From assembly GCA_018894105.1 (NCBI GenBank), contig CM032131.1, positions 7,590,501-7,654,500 on the forward strand: DNA of 64,000 bases, given 5' to 3'. The DNA comes from Jacaranda mimosifolia (Eukaryota > Streptophyta > Magnoliopsida > Lamiales > Bignoniaceae). Position numbers and translations under genes: made by a program. Positions 46,621 through 57,828 of this stretch are shown one piece after another (within the stretch, counting starts at the first letter, position 1; every line of letters starts with the position of its first letter). Under the pieces are notes generated by a model. The model was not told the DNA's origin, searched no databases, and worked only from the letters and a program-made list of their open reading frames with translations.

Positions 46621-48799
46621 CTTATCAAGAAAAAATAAAAGAAAACATAAAAATAAAGAGCAATTCAGAAATCCAAATGTGTGGGTATGTACAATTGTAT
46701 ATTATTATAATATTGACTGATGATAATCATTTTTATTAGCTTATTATATGTGATTATGTTGAATTTGTATGCATGCCTTGTTAAATATGTTTTCAATTAG
46801 TTCCTATATTTAAATTACATATTATCTACTTTTGTAAAAAAATAAAATAATAGAATTTATACATTTTTCCAATTTTTGACATAATATTTGCTAGAATTAA
46901 TGTTAGAAATATCAATTCTTTTCCTTTTTCATTTATGTAAAAGTATGCATGCAATTCAATATAAGTCGTGGTGACACCGAAAGTTTTTTGAGTACGAGGT
47001 TAATTTAGAGAGTTGTATGACACTTAATAGTAGTAAACGTAATTTGTAATGCTTAAGAAATATGAATGTCAAGAAATTATGATAACATAATTATTGTGTA
47101 CTTCTTTCTATGTTTTCATTATTTATGGACATTTGTGATTGAGATTCAAAATATTAAGTGGATATCAACAAACTTTCAAATTATAATGATTATGTGGTGT
47201 AATGTTTTAACATGTTACAAGAAAAAGAAAGAAAAAGCTTGGTTAATGTCGTTTATTATTATCAGCAAATTAATTAAGTAATCCACCAAAGATTAAAAGA
47301 ATAGATAAACATTGTCAGAGAAAAGAAAAATCCTTGCACAGGAGATGAAAAAATAACATAATAAAATTAGCCAAAACATATAATCCTTTTTGAAATTTAG
47401 ATATGTGGTAAAAAAATGACAGGGGGAGTTGTTAGTGAAAGGATTGAAGGATAGTTCAAATTAATTAAAAAAATTATTGAAATTCAGAAAATACACATTT
47501 TGCAATAGTTGAGAGTGAAATAACTAAAGAAAAACAAGTAATAAAGTTATGAATATGCTTGGTGCATGAGGTGGATAAAAGTCAAAGTTTCATCCAATAT
47601 AATCTTGTGCATTTCATAATAAAACTGAAAAAAGAAAAAGGAGAAATTGAGGTACGTTAATATACTGAAATCAAATATATAAAGATAGTATACCAAAAAT
47701 ATATTTTAAGAATTTGAAAGCTAATAAATGTATTTTCATAATCATATTATTAGCTGAAAATATATCACAAGAAGATTAGTCTCCTAAAGTTTCCTATCAA
47801 AGAATTGAAATGCTAATAAATAGAAAACCTAGTGAACCCTTTGGTCATGCATTATATAGGTATATGACTGATCATTGAAGCAATAATGACAAATTAGTAA
47901 AAGAATTAAAAAAATTCAATCAACTAGATCAATTAATTAAGTCCAAAAATAATTAAGTCCATGAATAAGGATAATAAAACTCTAATGGACCTAAACTCAT
48001 TAAGAAAAAATTATAAATATGAAGCCCTAAAGGGAATTTGGGCCATAAGAAATTATTCGCAAAGAATTGAGAAATTTTAAAAACCTTCGAGAGTTAAAAA
48101 TCTCTCCGCATGCGTTCTAAAAAAAAATGAATCAATACATTACTGTTTACCGAGAAGGACCTCACTCCAGTTTCGTGTAATATCATGATTTAATTGACAC
48201 CTAGGTTAATTTAATAAAAAAAATTATAAAAATGAGATATATAAAACGAATGGCGAGAAAAATGCAATTCATATTAAATTGCCTAATTTGAGAAAAATGA
48301 AAAGAGGAAGTGAAAACAAACCAAACGAGCACTTATTATTTCTAAAAATTTATTGCCAAATTTCAAAAAAATTAAAAATAAAATAGAAAGCTATCAACTT
48401 CTCCTTTATTTTTACAGAAATTTTTATTTTCAAAACATTTTTTCAAACACACTTTTACACTCTCTCTCCATTTTCCACGCCTTATTTTTCCTACTCTCAT
48501 TTACACGACTTTTAATAAAAAAACACAACATCCAAATACATCTTGTTTTTAATCCTACACAATCATTTCATTTTAAAGAAAACATCCTAACAATATTGCA
48601 TTTTCAAACCTAAACTCATAATTAACTTTTCACTTTTAAAATTTGACAGAAAACAGAAAATAGCTTTAAAAACACGTACAAACGGGCCCTAGAGAATAAT
48701 AAGTTTCTTGATTAGAGAAACCACAATAGTAGGTCAGTTATTAATTACTTAACATATAACAAAAGGACTAAATAAAAAATAATATCATTATATGTAATT

Positions 48800-49250
48800 T
48801 TTATAGAGAATATGAGTAGAAAGACGTTGTCGTCGTTGTTGTGGCACGACATAAATTCAAGATCAGTCATCAAGCATTGGGACTTTAGATGTCACTCCTA
48901 TGTGTGTAGCATCATGTTCCACATGGACAAGAGGTGGCTCTCACACACGTAAAACTTTGCCTGGTATAACACTTAACTCCCAATATTCCGTTTGGTAATG
49001 GCTCTGATACCACTTGTCATGCCCCAAGCCCACAAGCCCGTTGGACACGAGAATTACCTCGAAACCCACCAAATGCATCCTAGAATTAAGATATGATCAA
49101 CTTGCCCAAAAGGAATATCCAATAATTGCATATGAGCTCTTTGGCCAAGGCTTATATACTAATTGCTCTTTTAATATTTAGTTTATGTAGGATAGAGTAT
49201 CACATTAAATGACTTTGAAAACCATGACCATTGTACATAATGCTCATAGA
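48800..49250 (-). mobile_element. LTR retrotransposon fragment with primer-binding site
   Basis: The minus strand reads an LTR-like end GGGCTTGGGGCATGACA (boundary at 49015) followed directly by AGTGGTATCAGAGCCATTAC, a match to the initiator tRNA-Met primer site. LTR sequence extends rightwards from 49015 to perhaps 49250. About 200 bp of internal sequence remains on the left. No coding remains, so it is a truncated or non-autonomous element. Confidence 0.55.
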
Positions 49251-50689
49251 TTAATTATTAATATATACTTTATAATTAAAAAATCAAATATTATAAAAGT
49301 CAATATATCTAATTAAAAAATTAAAATAGTTATAATAAGAAATCATCCTTTCAATATAGAAGAGTACAGGTAAGGCTATAAATGGATATTAAACGGATCA
49401 GATAGACTGTATCCGTATCCGTTTAAGTTTTATAATATCCGTATCCGTATCCGTATCCGACAGATATTTTTTTAATAACATCCGAATTCGTATCCACTGG
49501 ATATATTCGTATCCGATTATAATTATTCCGAATATTCATTTATAAATATCCGAATATCCTTTTGTGGATATCCGAATATCCGAATCTGTTAACTTATAAT
49601 AAAATACATATTTTTTCAAATAAATTTCATTTAAAGAAATAATCAAATAAATAACATAATAAAATATAGAAAAAAACAACAAACAAATAATAGAATTAGC
49701 ATACACCAAAGATCAAACAAACATACAAATCTCCTCAAGAATCAAAAGAAATAACAATCTTTAATACATAAACAATAATCCAAAAGAAACAAAATTCAAC
49801 AATTAAACAACTCGTAGCTGGAAGATCCGGAGTATGTGACATAATTCAACAATTTCTTTTTCAAAAACCTGTTGAACAATAAAAAATTTAAAAAAAAAAA
49901 TAATCAAACACTGCCCAAAAATAATTTACACTAAAATGACAACATAATTCATAATCACAATTCATATAATTATAACTTTAACACTAAAATAATTTACCTT
50001 TGACAATGCCCAAAAATGCAAAATTTCAAACATGCACAATTAAATAAAGGGAAAATTGCAAAAGTAGGACAGTAACTATAGCTATTTTGCATTATAGGAC
50101 CGAAATTTGGGGTCGTAGTAAACTAGGACCAAAACTCATAAAAATTCAAAAAAGAAGGATCGTAATCAGCGAAAAACACAGTCAGCGCCGGTGATGCTTG
50201 CGTGTCACTGACGTGGCGCTGACGTGTAATAAAATCCAGCGAGGTCAGTCCTAGTAAGCTTGGCCCCTTTCCACGCAGTTCGCCACCTCAAAAGAAAAGC
50301 GCCACGTCATTTAAATTTTAGGCAAAATAGCAAAATTAGTCCTTACATATGGCCTTCTGGCAATTTAGGACCGTAACTTCTTTCAAGCTGCAAGATTAGT
50401 CCACTATCTCCTGAAATTTGGCAATTTGAGGACAATTTGGGCCTGAAAATCATGTGGCACCAGCCCGCGCCTACTGGCGTCTAACCTAGCGCCACGTGAA
50501 GCCCCACATCAAACTTGTCCTACTTTTCTCTTGGGTGGCAATGACGTGGTAATTCAACCGACCACATCAGCAAAATATGAAAATAATAAGTAAAAAATAA
50601 AAAATAAAAAAAGCCAACAAATAAAAATGTATACATACATACATATACATAAATATATATATATACACACATATAATATATATACCCCA

Positions 50690-50960
50690 ACACCCCCCCC
50701 CAAACACCCGCCACCACCATGGCTGCCATGGGCCAGGCAATTAGCCGGTAGATCTGGACTGGCCAGATTTGCCTGGTCGTGTGTGCCAGGCCTAAGCGGA
50801 GGCGACCATTAGCCATGCAGCTGCTAGACCGAGGCAGGCAGCTGCTGGCCAGCAACCAAGTTGAGGGGAAAGGAGGGAAGGGGTGTGGTCGGTGGGGGGT
50901 GAGGGGTGAGGGGAGGAGTGTTGGAGGGGAAGGGATGGGGGGGCCCTGGGGATTTCTTCT
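50690..50960. other. GC-rich block inside the Mutator-like element
   Basis: It starts with a C-rich run, then CCACCACCATGGCTGCCATG and repeated GGCCAG and GCAGCTGCT words, and ends with G-rich GGGGTGAGGGG. The composition contrasts with the AT-rich surroundings. Mutator-like elements can carry host gene fragments, but I recognise no protein here. Confidence 0.45.
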
Positions 50961-50999
50961 TTTTATTATATTATATTTGAATTCTTTATTTATACTATT

Positions 51000-51650
51000 T
51001 GAGTTATTTTAGAATATTTATAATTTTAATATTATTATATAGTTTATAATTGTATAGTTAGGAAGATATACTTAAAATTTTATTGTTTAAGTTTTATTTT
51101 GTTATATCTGAATTAATAAATAAAATATATTTATATTTAATAAAATTATTTTAGATGTATTTATTATTTTAATATTATTATGTAATTTTGAATTATATAG
51201 ATAATATAATAGACTTAATTTTATTGTTTAATTTTAATTTCATTTTTGAATGGATAAATAAATTCAACAAATTTTATTTAAATTTTTAGATATGTTTACT
51301 ATTTTAACATTATTAAATATTTTAACTTAATATTATTAAAATCGCATGGCCTAAAGTATAAATTAGATTTTTAAAAATTCTAGATGATAAATTCATATGA
51401 AATAGAATTTTATAAATTTGAAGGATATTTGATACTTTAAATTCTAATGTGTAAGTTTTAAATTTTTTTTGGGACTCAATTCATTTAATTCGATAATGTA
51501 GCAAGTGAGATATATGTGTATGTGTGTTTATATATGGGAATATATATATAGGTATATAAATATTTTTCAAGATTTATCTATTTTTTTTTATCTTTTTGCT
51601 TTTTTCAATTTTTCTGTACTTACTTTTTGATTTTTTGTGCAAATTTTTCT
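51000..51650. other. AT-rich interior of the Mutator-like element
   Basis: Nothing was recognised. It ends at a T-run followed by 16 G (51662-51677) and a TG run. Confidence 0.5.
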
Positions 51651-52249
51651 TCTTTTTTTTTGGGGGGGGGGGGGGGGTGTGTGTGTGTCTAGTGTGATAC
51701 ATGTGCTAACATGGCAAGAAGGGGTTGCCACACCACATGGCATGTAGGAAAGAGAATGTGATGTGGCGCCAAGTAGGTGCAGGCCATTGCCACGTGAATT
51801 TTGGGCCCAAATTGTCTTCAAATTGCCAAATTTCAGGAGATAGCGTACTAATCTTGCTGCCCAAAAGTAGTTAGGTCCTAAATTGCCATAAGGCCATATG
51901 TATGGGACTAATTTTGCAATTTTTCCTGAAATATAAATGACGAGGCGCTTTTATTTTTGAGGTGGTAGACTACGTGGAAAGGGGGCCAAGCTTACTAGGA
52001 TTGACCTCGCCAGATTTTATTACACATCAACACCACGTTAGTGACACGTAAGCATCACCGATGCTAACTGTGTTTTTCGATGATCGCGGTCCTTTTTTTT
52101 TCGAAATTTTATGAGTTTTGGTCCTAGTTTACTACGACCCCAAATTTCGGTCCTATAATGCAAAATGACTATAGTTACGGTCCTACTTTTGCAATTTTCC
52201 CACTAAATAAAACATAACTATAATTTAATTATAAAAAAAAAAAAAAGAA

Positions 52250-52550
52250 GGGGGTTGGGTGCGAGGCCAACAATTGCTGGCCCTTCCCCATCGTCGGCGA
52301 TGGGGAGGCCAGTAGAAGCTCGCCTCGCAAGTTGGCTTTTGTTGGTACCAGTAGAAGCTGGAATCTACTGGAGAAACCAGATCTGCAGCAGATTCCAGCT
52401 TCTGCTGGTTCCGCTGGAGATTCCAGCTTCAACTGGTCGCTGGGCGGCAAGAGCCAGCCTCTTGCAACCTCCCATCGAGCCAGCAAATATGTTGGCTCTC
52501 GGCTTCTTATCACCGACACTTTTTGCCAAGGAGAATGGTAACTACATGGA
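52250..52550. other. second GC-rich block, within the hAT element
   Basis: It is rich in repeated CCAGTAGAAGCTGGAATCTA and CAGCTTCTGCTGGTTCC-like words that can pair with each other. Frames on both strands look low-complexity (LLLVPVEAG, SRFQLLLVP). No gene was recognised. It lies just outside the Mutator-like element, so it belongs to the hAT element or to another insertion. Confidence 0.4.
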
Positions 52551-52699
52551 AATATAAAAAAAGAAAAAAAATGAAGGAAAGGAAGAAGAGAGTACAGGGT
52601 GAGCAGTTGTGAGTGGAGTGAGAATGAAGAGGGAAGTGAAATTGAAATGTAAAATGGGAGGTAGGGTTTAGTGAATAGTGATTTAGTCACACTTTTGAT

Positions 52700-53139
52700 T
52701 TTTATATATATTTTATTTATTTTATTTTATTTTGATAATTTTTATTTAATTGTAGTAATTAATTTTTTTAGTTTTAAAATTTAATCATTCATTAATTTAT
52801 TATATACGACTCTGATTCATATTTTGATACTTAATATTTTTGCATATTATATTTTAATATAATTTTAAAAATTAGTTTTCACGATGACGATTGAATATTG
52901 ACATTTAAGTTTAGGTATGTAGATATAACAACATTAATCAATAAAAATATTCTCTATTATTAATATTTTGGGGTTTAAAATTTATAAAGTTGTGAGATTT
53001 TAGAATTTAGAGTTTAAGTTTTATATTTAGATAAATTTTATTAATTTTCTAAATTAATAACAGTACAACTCTACAAAATAAAATTATGAAATGATATGTT
53101 CATCTTATATTATATGTATATTGTTAGATATTGTAAAAT
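52700..53139. other. AT-rich hAT interior
   Basis: Nothing was recognised. Confidence 0.5.
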
Positions 53140-53510
53140 ATTTAAAAGTTGTTTGTGTGAGTTTATATTATATGCATATAGTTAGATATTGTAAAATAAG
53201 TTGTAATTTTTTTAAGAAAATAACTTATAAAATTCCTAAAATAAGATGTTAAAAACTTATAAGCATTTTTTAAGAAAGTAAGGAGTTTTTTCGCTTATTT
53301 TTAAAATTTTAACAAGTCCCTTTAATTTTAATCATACTAATTATAAAATTGTGATTATTAATACCTTACAAGCTCCACAATCTTATTATCCAAATACTTT
53401 GAAAACCTTTTTTTTTTTAAAAAAAAATTAGTATCTTATAAGTTTGAAAAATATCTTATAACATGCAGAAGTTTACAAGACGTTTTAAATAAGTTTAGCC
53501 AAATACCTTC
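53140..53510. mobile_element. MITE related to the one that follows, left end uncertain
   Basis: It ends with GTTTAGCCAAATACCTTC and is followed by TTA. Its right end is the complement of the start of the next MITE. The left end, perhaps near GTTGTTTGTGTGAG, is not certain. Confidence 0.4.
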
Positions 53511-53513
53511 TTA

Positions 53514-53900
53514 GAGGGTGTTTGGCTAAACTTATTTAAAACGTTCTATAAGTTTCTACATCTTATAAGATATTTTCATTGCTTATAAGTTGCTAGATCT
53601 TTTTTTAAAAATTACTTTTTAAAATGTTTAGATAAAATAAAATTTTGGAGTTTATAAGGTGTTAATAATGACAATTTTATAATGAATATGCTTAAAATTA
53701 AGGGAGTTTGTTAATATCCTAAAAATAAGTTAGGAATTCCTAACTTTTATAAAAAGAACTTATAAATTCTTAACATCTTATTTTAAGAACTTATAAGTTC
53801 ATTTTTAAAAAAATTTATCAAACACTTTTTGATGTCATATAAGCTCTCAAATATCTTATATAATGTTTTAAGAAGCTTATAAGCTCACCCAAATACTCTC
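53514..53900. mobile_element. Tourist-like MITE with TTA duplication
   Basis: The start GAGGGTGTTTGGCTAAACTT and the complement of its end, GAGAGTATTTGGGTGAGCTT, form an imperfect TIR. TTA occurs on both sides (53511-53513 and 53901-53903). ATCTTATAAGATATT and ACTTATAAG words recur inside. Confidence 0.7.
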
Positions 53901-53903
53901 TTA

Positions 53904-54360
53904 AATCTTTATGTCTCCTTAACTAGTTAATAATTTTAGTATTTTATTTTAGAATTAAAACGTTAATTATTCTTGATTTAGTTAATTTTTTTAATAATTA
54001 TTGATTAACTTTATGATTAATTAATATTAATAAAATGACACTAATAGAAATTAATTATAAAGTAAAGCAATAATAATTTTATATTGATTAATTTTATCAT
54101 TTATATATTGATTTTTCAATTTTTTTGATTTAATATTATTTAATTATCATCATTACCACCTAATTTGTTTATTAATTCTTTAATTATTTATTTTATACAT
54201 ATATTCATTTATATTTAGATTATGAAATTTCATATTGAGAAAATAAAATTAATTTATTATATATAATAATATATTAGATATGATAATTTTTTAAAATATT
54301 ATTTATATATTAAAATACATAAAAATAGAATATATTATATATAATAATTTTTGAAATATT
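53904..54360. other. AT-rich hAT interior
   Basis: Very AT-rich with no gene or clear repeat. Confidence 0.5.
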
Positions 54361-54669
54361 ATTTATCAGATACGGATAACGGATTTAATTAAATTACGGA
54401 TAATCGAATATATAAACGGATATATCCAAAGAATATGTATTTGGAACGGATATTAAATGGATGGAATAGGCATTTACTATATTCGTATCCATTTACAATT
54501 GGATGTCTACTAATCGGATACGAATAATATCCGCTTTAAACGGCTATGAATAATAGCCCTATAAACGGATTCGAATGCGAACGATAAATGAATTTTCGAA
54601 TATCCATTTACAACCCTAAGTACAGGTCGGACTTCAATCTGTCATTGGAACATATTTGCAATCATAGGT

Positions 54670-54870
54670 ACGTCAAGTGGCTTGTAATCTAATGGCATTG
54701 GTCTCTCCTATTATGTGAGAGGTCTTGTGTTCGCTCCGAATTGGCGTTATGTGCACGTTATATGCATCTATTTGTACAATTTGTACTTTAATTTATTTGA
54801 TTTGATAATAGGATAATATTGACTTACTGAAAGAATAAATTTTGTCACTTATAATGTTCTTAAAAAAAAA
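54670..54870 (+). mobile_element. tRNA-derived SINE
   Basis: The 5' head has an A-box-like TGGCTTGTAATC (about 54678) and a B-box-like GGTCTTGTGTTCGCTCC (54721-54737) at normal pol III promoter spacing. The body is about 200 bp and ends in an A-run. A 10-bp target duplication AATCATAGGT flanks it at 54660-54669 and 54871-54880. Head, tail and duplication together make this secure. Confidence 0.85.
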
Positions 54871-54880
54871 AATCATAGGT

Positions 54881-55319
54881 CCAATTTTAAGATGACGAAT
54901 TATATATATATATGTATATTTTATTTATATGTACACATATATACAAGAGTTTATTAATAATTTGAATTTTATACTTTACATACAAATATGTGTGAGGATA
55001 ATATTACTGATTAATTGATTAATTATCAAATTCAATATAAAAATAACTAATTTTGAAGCTAGAGATTAAAATTTGAAAAAAAATAATTGCTTAAGCATTT
55101 TATTATAATAATAATTATTATTTTCTTAAGCAGTTGTCGTACTTGAATTTGAATTAGTACGCTTCGAACTTACGCATTCACAAACTCAATTATTAATTGA
55201 GAATATGAATATTGATTTAAGATTAATATTAACATCAAACTTAGCAAATTAATCACCGCAGAAAGGGATTAACCACTGCCGAACAAACATCATTTTATCA
55301 CTCATAAGGTTACTACTCG
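54881..55319. other. AT-rich region downstream of the MYB gene
   Basis: It should hold the MYB 3' UTR (minus strand). No canonical AATAAA is evident close to the stop. Confidence 0.5.
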
Positions 55320-56015
55320 TCATAAACGAAACCCAGAGGAAGCCTCTGGAAACGACGTCGTAACATACTCCCTCACCTCTCTGGCTATCACATTCCTCAT
55401 CACATCCCAGAACCCCGCCGGCAAGCTCTCTGACCGCCTCTCCGGCGTAGCAGCGCCGCCCATCCCTGGCGGAGCCAAAGACAACGTCGTCATTGGATCG
55501 TACTCGTCGAAGTTACTGCTCACCTGACACACACTAGACCCCGAGGCCATATTTTCTCCTCCATCTTTCGGTCCTTCGATTCTCTGTTTCTGCTGAAGCT
55601 GATATCTCCTCTTGAGAGTGGAATTCCAGTGGTTTTTGACGGCATTGTCGGTGCGGCCAGGCAGCAGCCGCGCAATGGTGGCCCATCGGTTGCCGTACTT
55701 CTCGTGCGCCGCCAAGATGGTTTCATCCTCCGCCGGGGAGAAGGGGCGGTGCTCCACATTTGGGCTGAGCTGGTTGCACCACCTCAACCGACAAGATTTT
55801 CCGGACCGACCCTTTATGTATTTGCTTATCAAGGACCAGTTCCGGGCCCCGTATCGGTCCACTAACCGGGTCAGGATCTTGTCTTCCTCCGCACTCCACG
55901 GACCCTTAATTCTCTCGGACTTGTTCAGATTCTTGCTTCCGTAAAATGAAGACGAGTCCGAGGATGAATCCGAGGACGAGGAACTCCCAGATGAACACCT
56001 ATTGAATATGTCCAT
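55320..56015 (-). CDS. R2R3-MYB transcription factor, subgroup 22-like
   Basis: A 231-residue protein is read in one exon. After a Ser-rich start (residues 8-23), repeat R2 spans about 37-86 with Trp at 40, 60 and 79. Repeat R3 spans about 89-138 with Phe92, Trp111 and Trp130. The recognition helices [15 protein letters not shown] and [18 protein letters not shown] are those of the MYB44/70/73/77 group, whose members are usually intronless. TLSLAPPG (178-184) and [17 protein letters not shown] (202-218) resemble C-terminal motifs of that subgroup, which regulates stress and hormone responses from the nucleus. It is shorter than typical members and lacks an obvious LxLxL repressor motif. The start was chosen as the first ATG before the uninterrupted frame. 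It is the only clearly intact host gene here. Confidence 0.95.
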   Translation of the reverse strand: MDIFNRCSSGSSSSSDSSSDSSSFYGSKNLNKSERIKGPWSAEEDKILTRLVDRYGARNWSLISKYIKGRSGKSCRLRWCNQLSPNVEHRPFSPAEDETILAAHEKYGNRWATIARLLPGRTDNAVKNHWNSTLKRRYQLQQKQRIEGPKDGGENMASGSSVCQVSSNFDEYDPMTTLSLAPPGMGGAATPERRSESLPAGFWDVMRNVIAREVREYVTTSFPEASSGFRL

Positions 56016-56126
56016 TCTTCAATTTTAATATTCTCTTAAATCAAGACTATATATTAGAGAGAAGTAAAAGAGTTGGAAGTCGGAAGATAGACTTGTAGTT
56101 TTTGGAGTGTAGAGCAAGTGAGGGAA

Positions 56127-56146
56127 AATATATATATATATATATA
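56127..56146 (-). promoter_or_regulatory. TATA-like AT run upstream of the MYB gene
   Basis: A (TA)n run on the minus strand, about 110-130 bp before the MYB ATG, suits a TATA element with a short 5' UTR. A 27-T run lies further upstream (about 56196-56222). Confidence 0.4.
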
Positions 56147-56249
56147 GATGAAGGGATTATACATACATACACTATAGAGAAATAGCAAAAGAAGGAATTT
56201 TTTTTTTTTTTTTTTTTTTTTTCGTTTGGTGGTGCGGGCCGGGGAGTGG

Positions 56250-57550
56250 GAAGGGGGTTAGTTAGGGGTGCATGTACCTTTCTTTGGGAGGTATGGCTTT
56301 TTTAAGATCAAAGGGGGGTGGGGGTGGGTTCTTGGAAACTGCCTTGTGTAAAGTTGGTGGGGGTTTGTAACTGGAATGAGTGTGGCAAATGCGCACCCAT
56401 TTGCAATACAAATATGGGATTTTGTTCCTGTTTGCAGATATTGTCATAACTGGTTCTGTCTTGTCGTTATTTGCGGAATGACATTTTTGGACATGGGGAG
56501 ATTTGTTTGACAATACTGTCCTATCTAACCAGTATATTACATAGTTAAGTTAAATTATGAATAATTAAATCATATATAGTGATATTAATATTTTAATTTA
56601 AGACATTATTATATATATATATATTATTTGAAGGATAGTCTATTTGAAGCTCTTTTCAAGAATCTTTTTGTATAAAAAAGACAATTTTAAAAATATTAAA
56701 ATAATAAATTTTTTTTTGACCTTCTCACTTGGTACTAGTATTTTGTGGGCCTTAGCAAGAAAAGATTAATCAAATGACGTGAAGATTCACTTGAATGTGT
56801 ATATTGGAAATAGAAGAATATGAAAATTTTCATTTTTGATCTTCACAAGAGTCATTGAATGGAGATTGGAGAGTACCCATGAGAAATTAATGGGTTATAA
56901 TTTGTCAGCTAGTCTAGATTCAAGGTCTTAATCATTCGAGGAAATTTTCAGACATTGTCCTCTATCCGTACAACAATGAACATTGTTCCTTCAACCTTCA
57001 GATAATGGAAAGATACAGCAAAATGAGTTCACGTTAATCATATATATATATATATATACGGATACTTTGGGTGGAGAATAGATTTCCTTTTGGCAATCAA
57101 AGATATGCAGTTGAAATGCTGTTATTTTTTATCCTTTTGCGTTAGCATTTGCATGCTTGCTTAATACTTAACAATCGACCCAAATTATTATAGCCCATCA
57201 AGAACTTCTTTCTGCCCAAGTTGGGAGAGAATTGGGCCTTACTAATTGCTATGCTGAATGCTCCTAGTGAAAGTCAATTGAGCATATTTCATATATATCA
57301 TAGTCAAAGTAAATTAGTATTTGATAATAATTAAATTTGTTGTCAAATATAAAAATTTAATAGTATATATCAAAATGTTATTATATCGATACGCATTGAT
57401 GAAATAATCTATCCTAAACATGTGCTTAGAATGGTGAGAGCAGAAAAATAGATTATCACTTATTTAAAACTTCAACCAATATTTTAATGTGGAGAAAACT
57501 AGTGCTATCAATATTATATTATTTTTAATTACTAAAATTATAAATTAGAT
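56250..57550. other. MYB upstream region, no other gene seen
   Basis: The first part (56225-56520) is G-rich on the plus strand, then AT-rich DNA follows. A TA microsatellite lies near 57040. No protein was recognised. Confidence 0.5.
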
Positions 57551-57556
57551 ATTTTT

Positions 57557-57564
57557 TTATATAA
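57557..57564 (+). promoter_or_regulatory. possible TATA box for the 57631 frame
   Basis: TTATATAA lies about 67 bp before the ATG at 57631. A short upstream frame (ATG at 57591, eight codons) lies between them. Confidence 0.3.
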
Positions 57565-57630
57565 CTGCAGCAGACTAGCAAGAATTCCAACATGGCAAAG
57601 GGCAGAAGTGGGAATTGACAAGAACAAGAA

Positions 57631-57828
57631 ATGAAGAAATCCTCGAGAAAGCAAAAAGTAAAACTATATTTACTCCTCTTGCTGTTAATCATTGTCGTAC
57701 GAGGCTCTCAATCTTATCAGTTATCATCATCATCATCATTTGCCCCTAAAACGCGACTTCAGTACAAAAAAAGAAAAAAAACCACACAAACACGCAATAA
57801 AACAAAAACAGAGGGTGAGTGTTTTTAG
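57631..57828 (+). CDS. hypothetical small secreted peptide precursor
   Basis: A 65-residue frame starts with basic residues (KKSSRKQKVK), followed by a hydrophobic core L12-V23 and a small-residue stretch GSQS that could serve as a cleavage site. The remainder is Ser-rich, then very basic (KKRKKTTQTRNKTK). This layout resembles plant secreted peptide precursors, but no known family motif (such as a CLE dodecapeptide) is present. GAGGGTGAGTG near the end could be a splice donor, so the true C-terminus may lie in another exon. It might be a chance frame. Confidence 0.35.
   Translation: MKKSSRKQKVKLYLLLLLLIIVVRGSQSYQLSSSSSFAPKTRLQYKKRKKTTQTRNKTKTEGECF

Larger units (their letters stand above)
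45791..48780. other. AT-rich intergenic DNA
   Basis: Two microsatellites are listed separately. Around 48300-48345 and 48660-48692 the words CAAACCAAACGAGC and ACAAACGGGCCC look like ends of further Tourist-type MITEs, but partner ends could not be paired with confidence. No gene was recognised. Confidence 0.45.
50049..52201. mobile_element. long-TIR Mutator-like element nested in the hAT element
   Basis: The ends are GGGAAAATTGCAAAAGTAGG and CCTACTTTTGCAATTTTCCC. The inverted repeats extend for roughly 430-500 bp on each side, including GGACCGAAATTTGGGGTCGT, CTCCTGAAATTTGGCAATTT and their complements. A 10-bp flank duplication with one mismatch (ATTAAATAAA at 50039-50048, ACTAAATAAA at 52202-52211) fits Mutator-like transposition. 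No transposase was seen. Confidence 0.8.
49371..54618. mobile_element. non-autonomous hAT-type element containing nested insertions
   Basis: The left end TAAGGCTATAAATGGATATT matches the complement of the right end, TAGGGTTGTAAATGGATATT. A perfect 8-bp duplication AGTACAGG flanks it (49363-49370 and 54619-54626). Subterminal zones (49385-49600 and 54365-54600) are packed with CGGATA and TATCCG words in both orientations, as is typical for plant hAT elements. No transposase is present. Insertions inside are a Mutator-like element (50049-52201) and MITEs (about 53140-53900). Confidence 0.9.

Noticed and set aside
52229..52690. Frames of 100-153 residues on both strands
   Set aside because: Low-complexity GC-rich block with mirrored reading frames and no recognised domain.
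54660..54745. Functional tRNA gene
   Set aside because: A and B boxes are present, but the sequence does not close into a cloverleaf and is followed by a SINE body, an A-tail and a target duplication.
55612..55944. 110-residue plus-strand frame
   Set aside because: It is antisense to the MYB coding sequence and explained by it.
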